Positions 18,598-26,284 of a stretch of 64,000 bases of DNA are shown here, piece by piece. The stretch spans positions 7,130,001-7,194,000 of the forward strand of contig NC_015953.1 of NCBI RefSeq assembly GCF_000177195.2. The letters are read 5' to 3'. Position numbers and translations under genes: made by a program. The DNA is from Streptomyces sp. SirexAA-E. GTDB taxonomy: Bacteria > Actinomycetota > Actinomycetes > Streptomycetales > Streptomycetaceae. The number at the start of each line of letters is the position of its first letter. Position 1 is the first letter of the stretch. The notes below the pieces were generated by a model. It made no database searches. It saw only the letters and a program-made list of their open reading frames with translations, and was not told the DNA's origin.

Positions 18598-19583
18598 GCC
18601 AGTACCACCCGTCGGTCGGCCGCCGCCTGGAGGATGTCGGCGACGGCATTGGCGAGGACGACGAAGAACCCGGTGACGAGCACCAGGCCGACGACCACCG
18701 GAAGGTCCACGTGCTTGACGGCGTCGACCAGTTCACGGCCGACACCCGGGATACCGAAGAGCGATTCGGTGAGCACGGCGCCCCCGAACATCGAACCGAT
18801 GTCGAGTGCGCCGAGCGCGATCACCGGCGCGAGCGCCCCGCGCAGGGCGTGCCGGCCGATGATGGTGCGCTCGCCCACCCCGTACGCCCGGAAGGTTCGG
18901 ACATGGTCCTCGGCCAGCGTCTCCAGCATGGAAGCCCTGGTCATCCGCGCGTAGGGGGCCGCTGAGACGAGGGCGAGCGAGATCCACGGCAGCAGCAGGT
19001 TCCAGGCCCACTGCTCCGGGTCGTCGGTGAGGGGGACGTAGTCCGGGAACGGCAGGATCTGGAGCGCCGTGACCAGGACGATGATCAGCAGCAGGCCGAT
19101 GACGAAGACCGGTGTGGCCATGCCCGCCAGGGTGATGCCCGTGAGGACGCGTTCGGTCGCGCGGCCGCGCCGCCAGACCGACAGCAGCCCGGTGCCCACA
19201 CCGAGCAGCATCCAGAGCACGAAGGCGCCCGCGGCGAGCGAGGCGGTGGCCGGGAGCTTGGCCAGGATCAGCTGGGTCACCTGCTGGTCGCTCTGGTAGG
19301 AGAGCCCCAGGCACGGCGCCTGGCAGTGCAGGACTCCGGTGCCGGTCGAGTAGTCGCGGCCGGCGAAGAGGCCCTGGACGAAGTGCGCGTACTGCGTGTA
19401 CAGCGGGTCCCCCAGGTGCAGTTGTTCCCTGACCTGGGCCACCTGTACCGGGGAGCAGCGCGGCCCGCAGGCGATCTGGGCGACGTCGCCCGGAGCCACG
19501 TAGAAGGTGACGTAGACGACGATGCTGAGCGCGAGCAGCACGAACACCGCGCCGCCGAGCCGCCGCAGCAGGAACGAGCTCAT
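18594..19583 (-). CDS. Oligopeptide ABC importer permease, DppB-type
   Basis: This 329-residue inner-membrane permease has about six helices. The N-terminal helix LGGAVFVLLALSIVVYVTFYVAPGD and the EAA-type loop (ETLAEDHVRTFRAYGVGERTIIGRHALRGALAPVI) are typical of DppB/OppB. An unusual insert between helices 1 and 2 holds four Cys residues (IACGPRCS and VLHCQAPCLGL), probably extracellular and possibly disulphide-bonded. It overlaps both neighbours by four bases, showing a translationally coupled operon. Confidence 0.92.
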   Translation of the reverse strand: MSSFLLRRLGGAVFVLLALSIVVYVTFYVAPGDVAQIACGPRCSPVQVAQVREQLHLGDPLYTQYAHFVQGLFAGRDYSTGTGVLHCQAPCLGLSYQSDQQVTQLILAKLPATASLAAGAFVLWMLLGVGTGLLSVWRRGRATERVLTGITLAGMATPVFVIGLLLIIVLVTALQILPFPDYVPLTDDPEQWAWNLLLPWISLALVSAAPYARMTRASMLETLAEDHVRTFRAYGVGERTIIGRHALRGALAPVIALGALDIGSMFGGAVLTESLFGIPGVGRELVDAVKHVDLPVVVGLVLVTGFFVVLANAVADILQAAADRRVVLA

Positions 19584-20563
19584 GCGCCCGCCTCCTTCTT
19601 GCTCCGGGTGCCGATCCGCAGCCGGGACTCGGCACGCGGGTCGAGCGCGGTACGGACGCCTTCGCCCAGGACGGTCAGCGCCAGCACGGTGACGAAGAGC
19701 AGCAGCGCGGGGACGAGGAGATAGGTGGGGGCCGCCTGGTACCAGGTGTCGGCGTCGCTGAGCATCTGTCCCCAGGAGGGCGTCGGCGGTTTGATGCCGA
19801 CGCCGAGGAAGGACAGGGCCGCCTCGACGACGATGTTGCTCGGGAAGAGCAGCACGGCGTACGTGATGACGGGCGCGGCGAGCGCGGGCAGCAGTTCGCG
19901 GCGGGCGATCTGCCAGGGGCCCCAGCCGCTGAGCCGGGCGGCCGCGACGTGGTCGAGCGATTTGAGCGCCAGGGTCTGGGCGCGCACGATCTTGGAGATG
20001 CCGGACCAGCCGACGAGTCCGACGATCAGGGCGATCAGCACCGGACGAGGGAACCCGGCCGGGACGACGGCGAGCGCGCCGAGCGCGATCACCATGACGG
20101 GCAGGGCGACCACGACATCGGTGAGACGGCTCAGCGCCTGGTCGACGAAGCGGTTGCCGAGACCGGCCGACAGCCCGATACCGACGCCGATGACCACCTG
20201 GAGCAGGGTCGCCCCGAGAGCGACGCCGAGCGAGACGCGGGCGCCGTAGGCGACACGGGCGAAGAGGTCGCGCCCGGTGAGCGGTTCGACCCCGAGCCAG
20301 TGGTCGCCGCTGATACCGCCGAAGGAGCCGAGCGGCACACCGCCGGTGGCCGAGTCGACCAGATCGGGGTGGTACGCGGTGGGGTTCTGGCCCTCGATGC
20401 CGGACAGCAGCGGCGCGGCGAGGGCGACCAGGACGAGAAGCGCGACGACGACGGCCGCGACCAGGGCGGAGCGCCGCCTGCGCAGCCGGCGCCAGAACGG
20501 ACGGGCCCCGGAGGCGGGGACCGTGACGCTCCCCGCCTCCTTGACCAGCAGTGCCTCAGCCAT
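19580..20563 (-). CDS. Oligopeptide ABC importer permease, DppC-type
   Basis: This 327-residue permease is of the DppC/OppC type. A basic cytoplasmic N-terminus (WRRLRRRRSAL) precedes helix 1. The region around HWLGVEPLTGRDLFARVAYGARVSLGVAL matches the family's OppC motif, and the EAA loop LKSLDHVAAARLSGWGPWQIARRELLPALAAPVI contacts the ATPase. It pairs with the DppB-type permease, which it overlaps. It lies two bases from the substrate-binding protein gene. Confidence 0.92.
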   Translation of the reverse strand: MAEALLVKEAGSVTVPASGARPFWRRLRRRRSALVAAVVVALLVLVALAAPLLSGIEGQNPTAYHPDLVDSATGGVPLGSFGGISGDHWLGVEPLTGRDLFARVAYGARVSLGVALGATLLQVVIGVGIGLSAGLGNRFVDQALSRLTDVVVALPVMVIALGALAVVPAGFPRPVLIALIVGLVGWSGISKIVRAQTLALKSLDHVAAARLSGWGPWQIARRELLPALAAPVITYAVLLFPSNIVVEAALSFLGVGIKPPTPSWGQMLSDADTWYQAAPTYLLVPALLLFVTVLALTVLGEGVRTALDPRAESRLRIGTRSKKEAGA

Positions 20564-20565
20564 GA

Positions 20566-22290
20566 CTACTTGACCGCGACCTGCGAGATGTCGAGCACGC
20601 CGGTCCAGTCGCTGATGACGACGTTCTTGACGGACTTGCCGTACAGCCGCTTGTACACCGGGTGGAAGAGCGGCACGGTCAGCGCCTGCTCGCCGACCTT
20701 CTTGTCGAGGGCGCCCCAGCGCTCGGCGGCCGCGCTCAGGTCGGTCAGCTTGTTGATCTCGTCGATCTCCTTGTTGACCGCGGGGTCGTCGAGCTGGGCC
20801 GAGTTGAAGTTGTAGCCGGACTTCACGATCTGGCGTCCGTCGAAGACCGGTGCGAAGAACGGACCGCCGGACGGCCAGTCGGCGCCCCAGCCGCCGAGGA
20901 AGAAGCCGGGCTCGCTCTTGATGTTGTAGACGGTGTCCGAGTAGGCGTTGTCCTCGAGGCCCTGGAGCTTGACGGTGATGCCGGCCTTCTTCAGCGCTTC
21001 CTGGAGGGCGGTGGCGATCTCCGGGCTGGTCGCGAAGTTCTTCTCGTTGTTGTGCGTCAGGGTGACGGTCAGCCCGTTCGGGTAGCCGGCCTCCTTCAGC
21101 AGTTCCTTGGCCTTGGCCGGGTCGCCGGTCCTGCCGGCCGGGAAGGCGTCGTAGGGCGTGTATCCGAAGGACTTCTGGTTCGGCAGGAAGGTGGTGGCGG
21201 GCTCGGCGAGTGCCGATCCGCCGGCGGCGTTGACGACGGAGGAGCGGTCGACGGCGTACGAGATCGCCTGGCGCACCTTCGGGTCGTCGAACGGCTTCAC
21301 CTTCGGGTTGAAGGCGATGTAGTTGGTGTAGCCGAAGTGTCCGGTGCCCACACGGGCCGAGAGCTTCTTGTCACCGGCGACCTTGGCGAGTTCCGCCGGG
21401 CCGAGGTTCGTGTCGGTGGTGACGGCCGCGGCGTCGGTGCCCTGCGAGGCGGAGAGCCGCTGGTTGATGACGGCGGAGTCGAGTCCGGAGCGCACGTCGA
21501 TGCGGTCCGGGTAGGCCTTGCGTTCCTCGTCGGTCGCCTGGGACCAGTGGGGGTTGCGCTCCAGGACGAGCCGTTCGCCGTCGCCCTCGTTCTCGACGAC
21601 CTTGTACGGCCCCGAGGAGAGCGGGTGCTCCTCGTACTTGGTGCCCGTGTCCTTGGCCTTCGGGACCGGTGTCGTCTGGGTCTGGGTGGCCAGGTAGGGG
21701 AACTCGCCCTCGGGCTTGACGAGATGGAAGACGATCGTCTTCGCGTCGGGCGTCTCGATCGAGTCGAGGCCCTTCCCGCCCTTGTAGGGCCCCTCGTAGT
21801 CGGCCCCGCCGACCAGCCAGTCACGCAGGTAGGGCGCCCCGCCGGAGAGCTCGGCGGCGAAGGAGCGCTCGATGCCGTACTTGATGTCGGCGCTCGTGAT
21901 GGCGCTGCCGTCCTCGTACTTCAGGCCGTCCTTGAGCGTGTACGTCCAGACGGTGGCGTCCTTGCTCGGGGTGCCCAGGTCGGTGGCGAGGTCGGGGACG
22001 ACCTTCGCACCGGCCGCGCCGTCCTCACGGTTGCGGGTGGTCAGCGTGCGGAAGACGAGGGAGGGGACGTTGCCGCCGCCGGAGGTGTAGAGCCGGGCGG
22101 GGTCGAAGTCCTCCTGCGGGCTGCTGTTGAGGACGGTGAGGGTGCCGCCCTTGTGGGGCTTGCCCGCCGCGCCGGAGTCGCCGTCGGCGTCCTTGCTGTC
22201 GGCGGGGCCGCAGGCCGCGGCTCCCCCGACCACGACGAGTACGACGGCGGCCGCGGCCACGCGGCGCGATATGACGGACGGTTGACGCAT
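20566..22290 (-). CDS. Oligopeptide-binding lipoprotein of ABC importer
   Basis: This 574-residue extracytoplasmic binding protein is of the SBP_bac_5 class. The ATG at 22290 begins a lipoprotein signal (SRRVAAAAVVLVVVGGAAAC) with lipid-modified Cys27. Family blocks are GGTLTVLNSSPQEDFDPARLY, TYTLKDGLKYEDGSAITSADIKYGIERSF, FDDPKVRQAISYAVDR and AKELLKEAGYPNG. It is the first structural gene of the importer operon, followed by two permeases and the fused ATPase. A Cys-rich short ORF lies 230 bases upstream on the same strand, suggesting regulation by cysteine supply. Confidence 0.93.
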   Translation of the reverse strand: MRQPSVISRRVAAAAVVLVVVGGAAACGPADSKDADGDSGAAGKPHKGGTLTVLNSSPQEDFDPARLYTSGGGNVPSLVFRTLTTRNREDGAAGAKVVPDLATDLGTPSKDATVWTYTLKDGLKYEDGSAITSADIKYGIERSFAAELSGGAPYLRDWLVGGADYEGPYKGGKGLDSIETPDAKTIVFHLVKPEGEFPYLATQTQTTPVPKAKDTGTKYEEHPLSSGPYKVVENEGDGERLVLERNPHWSQATDEERKAYPDRIDVRSGLDSAVINQRLSASQGTDAAAVTTDTNLGPAELAKVAGDKKLSARVGTGHFGYTNYIAFNPKVKPFDDPKVRQAISYAVDRSSVVNAAGGSALAEPATTFLPNQKSFGYTPYDAFPAGRTGDPAKAKELLKEAGYPNGLTVTLTHNNEKNFATSPEIATALQEALKKAGITVKLQGLEDNAYSDTVYNIKSEPGFFLGGWGADWPSGGPFFAPVFDGRQIVKSGYNFNSAQLDDPAVNKEIDEINKLTDLSAAAERWGALDKKVGEQALTVPLFHPVYKRLYGKSVKNVVISDWTGVLDISQVAVK

Positions 22291-22401
22291 CGGAAGAGAC
22301 CTCTCGGAGTACTGCCTGAAGAAGAACGGAAGAAATGGGTCCGGGCAGGCGGCGAGAGGGAGTGGGGAACAACCGGTCGAACCATGGGGCATGAGAGGAC
22401 C

Positions 22402-22457
22402 GGAAACACTGGAACTGCCGCGCCTGCGGACGGAGCGCGCCCGCGCACGGTGTTTCC
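22402..22457 (-). promoter_or_regulatory. Inverted repeat between leader ORF and importer operon
   Basis: GGAAACAC (22402-22409) pairs with GTGTTTCC (22450-22457) around a 40-base GC-rich loop that has its own GCGCGG/GCGCGC pairing potential. It lies within the transcribed region between the Cys-rich leader ORF and the binding-protein gene, where an attenuator would be expected. Folding has not been computed. Confidence 0.4.
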
Positions 22458-22520
22458 AGGGACCGTCCCGGCCGGATCAGGGCGGGGGCGGAGTGGGCCG
22501 ACAGTGCGCTCGGGCAGGCG

Positions 22521-22616
22521 TCAGCAACAGTGGATGTCGCAGACACAGTGCCCGGTCACGCCGATGAGCGCCAGCTCGATGGCGGCGTGCTCAGGGATGA
22601 CGGGGCTGTGCGGCAT
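22521..22616 (-). CDS. Cys-rich leader peptide, putative cysteine attenuator
   Basis: A 31-codon ORF lies on the same strand as the downstream peptide importer. It starts MPHSPVIPEHAAIEL and ends with CVCDIHCC directly before the TGA, so four of its last eight codons are Cys. No Shine-Dalgarno site precedes the ATG; instead a TTGACA/TATATT promoter places the predicted transcription start at the ATG itself, so it would be read as a leaderless message. Leaderless ORFs with Cys runs that attenuate downstream genes when Cys-tRNA is plentiful or scarce are known in mycobacteria. By analogy this peptide would sense cysteine for the importer; that role is inferred. Confidence 0.7.
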   Translation of the reverse strand: MPHSPVIPEHAAIELALIGVTGHCVCDIHCC

Positions 22617-22622
22617 GCGAGG

Positions 22623-22653
22623 AATATACGTAGGGCCGGTGTGAGGGTGTCAA
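22623..22653 (-). promoter_or_regulatory. Promoter of leader ORF and peptide importer
   Basis: On the minus strand, TTGACA (22653-22648) is followed after 19 bases by TATATT (22628-22623), or after 18 bases by GTATAT. Six bases separate TATATT from the A of the leader ATG at 22616, which is where +1 is expected. No gene lies in the remaining 300 bases to 22953. Confidence 0.55.
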
Positions 22654-22953
22654 CAAGGACTGAGACCGCTATCTCAGGATGTGGACGGCATGCTGCGGGC
22701 GGCGACTCCGGTACCGCTCTCCGACGCCTGTGCGTGGTCGCCCGGAGAGGCGCTCGCGCCGCTCGGTGAACGGGCCTGATCACGCCAACTGAAGCGCCTG
22801 TGAGGCTGGTTGGGGCACCGGGTGACGCGGCCGGTGATCGGCGACGCGTGGGCTCTTCGCAGGACCCGGGGCGGGGTGCCGGACGTGCGGCACGTCACAT
22901 CCCGGCCTTTCCCGACGGCCGGCCCGCCGCGGCGGGGCCGCCCGGCCGCCCGG

Positions 22954-23670
22954 CTATGTGTCCCCGGCGGTGCCGTGCGACGGGAGCGGGGGCGCGGCAG
23001 GCGGGGCCAGGAGCAGGGGGAGGTAGACGTCGTCGACGATCTCGGTGACGACCTCCTCCGGGATCGGCGCCCCGTGGAGCAGATAGTGGTTGCGGAGCAG
23101 GTCGACCGCCACCGTGGCGCGACGCGAGGCGGGGACCCACGGCTCGATCTCGCCGCGTGCGACGGCACGCCACAGGACGGCCTGGATCGCCCCGGGCCCG
23201 GCGGTGTGGACCCGTTCGCGGACCAGCCGGGCGAATTCGGGGTCGTGCATGACCTCGGTGAGCAGGCCGCGGAGTATGTCGCCGTGCGAGGCGGCCAACC
23301 TGGCGGAGAGTCGCCGTAGCGCGGTGATGACATCGGTACGCAGGGCACCGGTGTCGGGCAGGTCGGCGTCGGAAAGCCGGTGGGCCGCGCAGGCGTCGAC
23401 GACGAGTTCGGCACGGCCGGGCCACCTCCGGTACAGGGTGGCCTTGCCGGTACGGGCCCGGGCGGCCACACGCTCCATCGTCAGTCCCGCGTAGCCGACC
23501 TCGGCCAGTTCCTCGAGGGTCGCGGCCAGGATGGCCCTCTCCAGTTCCTCGCCTCGGCGGCGAGGGTTTCTTCGATGGTCGCCGGTCGTCCGGTCCGGCG
23601 CGTCCCCGTGGGTTGGAGGCATGACTCCCAGCCATTTGTCGAGCACCCGTTGTGAGCGTCGGGTGGGCAA
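22954..23670 (-). CDS. TetR family regulator of the adjacent P450 genes
   Basis: This is a repressor of 238 residues if translation starts at the TTG at 23670, which has GGAAGG six bases upstream; an ATG at 23622 is the alternative start but lacks a clear site. The HTH is LEELAEVGYAGLTMERVAARARTGKATLYRRWPGRAELVVDAC. The ligand domain is of the TetR_C_16/AcrR-like type, with RGLLTEVMHDPEFARLVRERV. It is divergent from the P450 gene, with a single palindrome in the 60-base gap, so it probably represses both transcripts. Its inducer is unknown. Confidence 0.85.
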   Translation of the reverse strand: MPTRRSQRVLDKWLGVMPPTHGDAPDRTTGDHRRNPRRRGEELERAILAATLEELAEVGYAGLTMERVAARARTGKATLYRRWPGRAELVVDACAAHRLSDADLPDTGALRTDVITALRRLSARLAASHGDILRGLLTEVMHDPEFARLVRERVHTAGPGAIQAVLWRAVARGEIEPWVPASRRATVAVDLLRNHYLLHGAPIPEEVVTEIVDDVYLPLLLAPPAAPPLPSHGTAGDT

Positions 23671-23687
23671 GCCTAGCCTTCCGTTAG

Positions 23688-23702
23688 AGAACTGACCGTT
23701 CT
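23688..23702. promoter_or_regulatory. Candidate TetR operator
   Basis: AGAAC-TGACC-GTTCT is a 15-bp inverted repeat in the 60-base divergent interval between the TetR and P450 genes. It overlaps the likely promoters of both. Confidence 0.5.
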
Positions 23703-23729
23703 TTAAGCGTCGAGTGCATCGAGGGACCG

Positions 23730-24947
23730 ATGACCGAGACCGTTACGACGCCCACATCAGGCGCCCCCGCCTTCCCCAGTGACCGCACCTGCCCCTACCA
23801 CCTCCCCGACCGGTACAACGACCTCCGGGACCGGGAGGGTTCGCTGCAGCGGGTCACCCTCTACGACGGCCGGCAGGCCTGGCTGGTGACCGGGTACGAC
23901 ACGGCACGCAAGCTGCTGGCCGACCCCCGGCTCTCGTCCGACCGGACACACGCCGACTTCCCCGCCACCTCCGGGCGGGTGGAGAGCTTCCGGGACCGCC
24001 GGCCGGCGTTCATCGGCCTGGACCCGCCCGAGCACGGGCCGAAACGGCGCATGACCATCAGCGAGTTCACCGTCCGGCGCATCAAGGGCATGCGGGCCGA
24101 CGTCGAGCAGATCGTGCACGGCTTCCTGGACGAGATGATCGCAGGCGGCCCGCCCGCCGACCTGGTCAGCCAGTTCGCGCTGCCCGTCCCGTCCCTGGTG
24201 ATCTGCCGTCTGCTCGGTGTGCCCTACGCCGACCACGACTTCTTCCAGGACGCCAGCGCACGGCTGATCCAGTCCCCGGACGCGGCGGGTGCGCGTGCCG
24301 CCCGGGACGACCTGGAGAGCTATCTGGGCGCTCTGGTGGACAGCCTGCGAGGCGAGGCCCGGCCGGGCCTGCTGAGCACGCTCGTCAGGGAGCAGCTGGA
24401 GAAGGGCGCGATCGACCGGGAGGAGCTGGTGTCGACGGCGATCCTGCTGCTGGTCGCCGGACACGAGACGACGGCGTCGATGACGTCGCTCAGCGTCATC
24501 ACCCTCCTCGAACATCCCGACCAGTACGCCGCGTTGCGCGCCGATCCGTCTCTGGTGCCCGGCGCGGTGGAGGAACTGCTGCGCTATCTGGCCATCGCCG
24601 ACATCGCCGGCGGGCGGATCGCGACGGCGGACATCGAGATCGACGGGCAGCGCATCCGGGCGGGGGAGGGGGTCATCGTCACCAACTCGATCGCCAACCG
24701 CGACGGCTCCGTCTTCGCCGACCCGGACGCCTTCGACGTCCGGCGCGAGGCCCGCCACCACCTGGCGTTCGGCTACGGGGTGCATCAGTGCCTCGGCCAG
24801 AACCTGGCCCGCCTCGAACTGGAGGTCATCCTCACGGCGCTGTTCGAGCGGCTGCCCGGTCTGCGGCTGGCGGTGCCGGTGGACCGGCTGACCCTGCGCC
24901 CGGGCACGACGATCCAGGGCGTGAACGAACTCCCGGTCACCTGGTGA
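23730..24947 (+). CDS. Cytochrome P450 (CYP105-like)
   Basis: This 405-residue soluble P450 monooxygenase has the I-helix acid/alcohol motif AGHETT (Glu246, Thr247), the ExxR-containing block EELLRYLAIADIAGGRIA and the haem loop FGYGVHQCLGQNLAR with ligand Cys354. The N-terminal half (GLDPPEHGPKRRMTISEFTVRRIKGMR) is typical of Streptomyces CYP105 enzymes, which hydroxylate macrolides and xenobiotics. The substrate is unknown. The following ferredoxin gene, 20 bases on, provides its electron donor, and the divergent TetR gene suggests inducible xenobiotic or metabolite oxidation. Confidence 0.93.
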   Translation: MTETVTTPTSGAPAFPSDRTCPYHLPDRYNDLRDREGSLQRVTLYDGRQAWLVTGYDTARKLLADPRLSSDRTHADFPATSGRVESFRDRRPAFIGLDPPEHGPKRRMTISEFTVRRIKGMRADVEQIVHGFLDEMIAGGPPADLVSQFALPVPSLVICRLLGVPYADHDFFQDASARLIQSPDAAGARAARDDLESYLGALVDSLRGEARPGLLSTLVREQLEKGAIDREELVSTAILLLVAGHETTASMTSLSVITLLEHPDQYAALRADPSLVPGAVEELLRYLAIADIAGGRIATADIEIDGQRIRAGEGVIVTNSIANRDGSVFADPDAFDVRREARHHLAFGYGVHQCLGQNLARLELEVILTALFERLPGLRLAVPVDRLTLRPGTTIQGVNELPVTW

Positions 24948-24967
24948 CCGCGGCGAAAGGAGCAGCC

Positions 24968-25159
24968 ATGCGTGTGACGGCCGACCGGGAGGTCTGTGTG
25001 GGAGCGGGCCTGTGCGCCTTGACGGCGCCGGAGGTCTTCGACCAGGACGACGACGGTGTGGTGACGGTGCTTGCCGCGGAACCCGGCGAGGCGGGCCGTG
25101 CGGCGGCGCTCGAAGCCGGCACGCTGTGCCCGTCCGGCGCGGTACGCGTCGTCGAGTAG
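24968..25159 (+). CDS. [3Fe-4S] ferredoxin, P450 electron donor
   Basis: This 63-residue ferredoxin has cluster ligands Cys10, Cys16 and Cys54; the middle position of the usual CxxCxxC array is replaced (CVGAGLC), as in the SuaB/SoyB-type 3Fe-4S ferredoxins that serve CYP105 enzymes. AAAGGAG precedes the ATG. It is co-transcribed with the P450. A reductase is not present here and would be supplied from elsewhere. Confidence 0.93.
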   Translation: MRVTADREVCVGAGLCALTAPEVFDQDDDGVVTVLAAEPGEAGRAAALEAGTLCPSGAVRVVE

Positions 25160-25217
25160 GCCTCGCGGGGCCGGGGACACCGGTGCCTGACCTCGCGACA
25201 GCTCGCCCGGGCCCCGT

Positions 25218-26126
25218 TCAGTCCGGCCATGACCACTCGAGCCCGTACACACCCGGCGTGCACTGCGCCGGCAGCAGGTGCGTCGTGTGGGAGGCGTCGA
25301 GGGCGACGCGGTGGCGGTGCCGGGGCTCGGCGCCGATCTGTGTGCGGTGGTAGCCCCAGCAGTTCGAGGGGACCGCCAGTGGATGGAAGCGCACGTGGAG
25401 CAGATAGGTCCGCAGCGGCGCGGTGATGCGCCGCTCGTGCTGGTGGGAGACGCCCGCGCTGGACCGGAGCGTGTAGCCGACCACCGCGGTCTCGGTCCTG
25501 GCCAGCTGACGGCCGAGCGGGATGTCGGCGGCCACGCATCCCAGCTCCGGCAGGAACCGGATGCGTGGCGTCGGCCCGTCGCGGACGGTGAGGTCGACCG
25601 TCCCGGCCTTCGGTGCGTCCAGGAAGTGGACGACGGACAGGTGCCGGACGTCGTCGCGGACGGCCCGCACCACGGTGGTGACGGACGTCTCGTCGATGGA
25701 GCGGTGCTCGTCCAGGCTCACCGACTCGTGGACCACCAGCTGCCGGAGCCCGGCGTTGAAGTGCGGAAAGGCGTCGCCGAGCGCCTGCTCCACGTCGGAG
25801 TCCTCGCCGTAGACGTGGCGGACGGCCGCCGGGTCGTGCGGCGGGGTCCCACCGCGTGGCCGGTGGGGGCCCAGCAGCGAGCGCAGGGTGCCCGCAGGGA
25901 GGTTGAGCAGGGGCTCCAGGGCATCGACGGCGCGCAGCGACTGGGCCTTCTCGGGCTGGCTGCGCCCGCGCTGCCAGTGGCTGAGGGTGGCGAGGCTGAC
26001 GGTGATCTGCTGGGCCCGCAGATGATCGCGTACGCGTTCCAGCGGCAGCCCGCGCTGCCGCAGGGCGTCGCGGAACACGGTCGCGAAGGTCACGCCGGGA
26101 TCTGCGGGGTGGGGGGCGTTCGGCAT
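25218..26126 (-). CDS. XRE-like HTH transcriptional regulator
   Basis: This 302-residue protein starts at the ATG at 26126, preceded by GAAAGACGA. The N-terminal 75 residues form a lambda-repressor-type HTH (FATVFRDALRQRGLPLERVRDHLRAQQITVSLATLSHWQRGRSQPEKAQSLRAVDALEPLL). The following 200 residues are a beta-rich domain I cannot name (VVHESVSLDEHRSIDETSVTTVVRAV, CWGYHRTQIG). It may sense a ligand. It is separated by 158 bases from the protease gene on the same strand; whether the two are linked is unclear. Confidence 0.75.
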   Translation of the reverse strand: MPNAPHPADPGVTFATVFRDALRQRGLPLERVRDHLRAQQITVSLATLSHWQRGRSQPEKAQSLRAVDALEPLLNLPAGTLRSLLGPHRPRGGTPPHDPAAVRHVYGEDSDVEQALGDAFPHFNAGLRQLVVHESVSLDEHRSIDETSVTTVVRAVRDDVRHLSVVHFLDAPKAGTVDLTVRDGPTPRIRFLPELGCVAADIPLGRQLARTETAVVGYTLRSSAGVSHQHERRITAPLRTYLLHVRFHPLAVPSNCWGYHRTQIGAEPRHRHRVALDASHTTHLLPAQCTPGVYGLEWSWPD

Positions 26127-26284
26127 TTCGTCTTTCAGCGGGCGCAAGACACCGTCGACGGCTTTCGGCCGGTGGCCCGGCGCTCCGGTGACGGGGCCCG
26201 AAGGCGGGTTCGGGCCGTACAGGCGGGCAGGGGCCGCCCACCCTATCCGGTGGACGGCCCCCTCGATCGTGCCCCGTAGGCTGC

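Noticed and set aside
22371..22382. AACCGGTCGAAC, the left part of the second-receptor autoregulatory element
   Set aside because: The right half (GGCTTGT) is absent and it lies inside the leader of the peptide importer.
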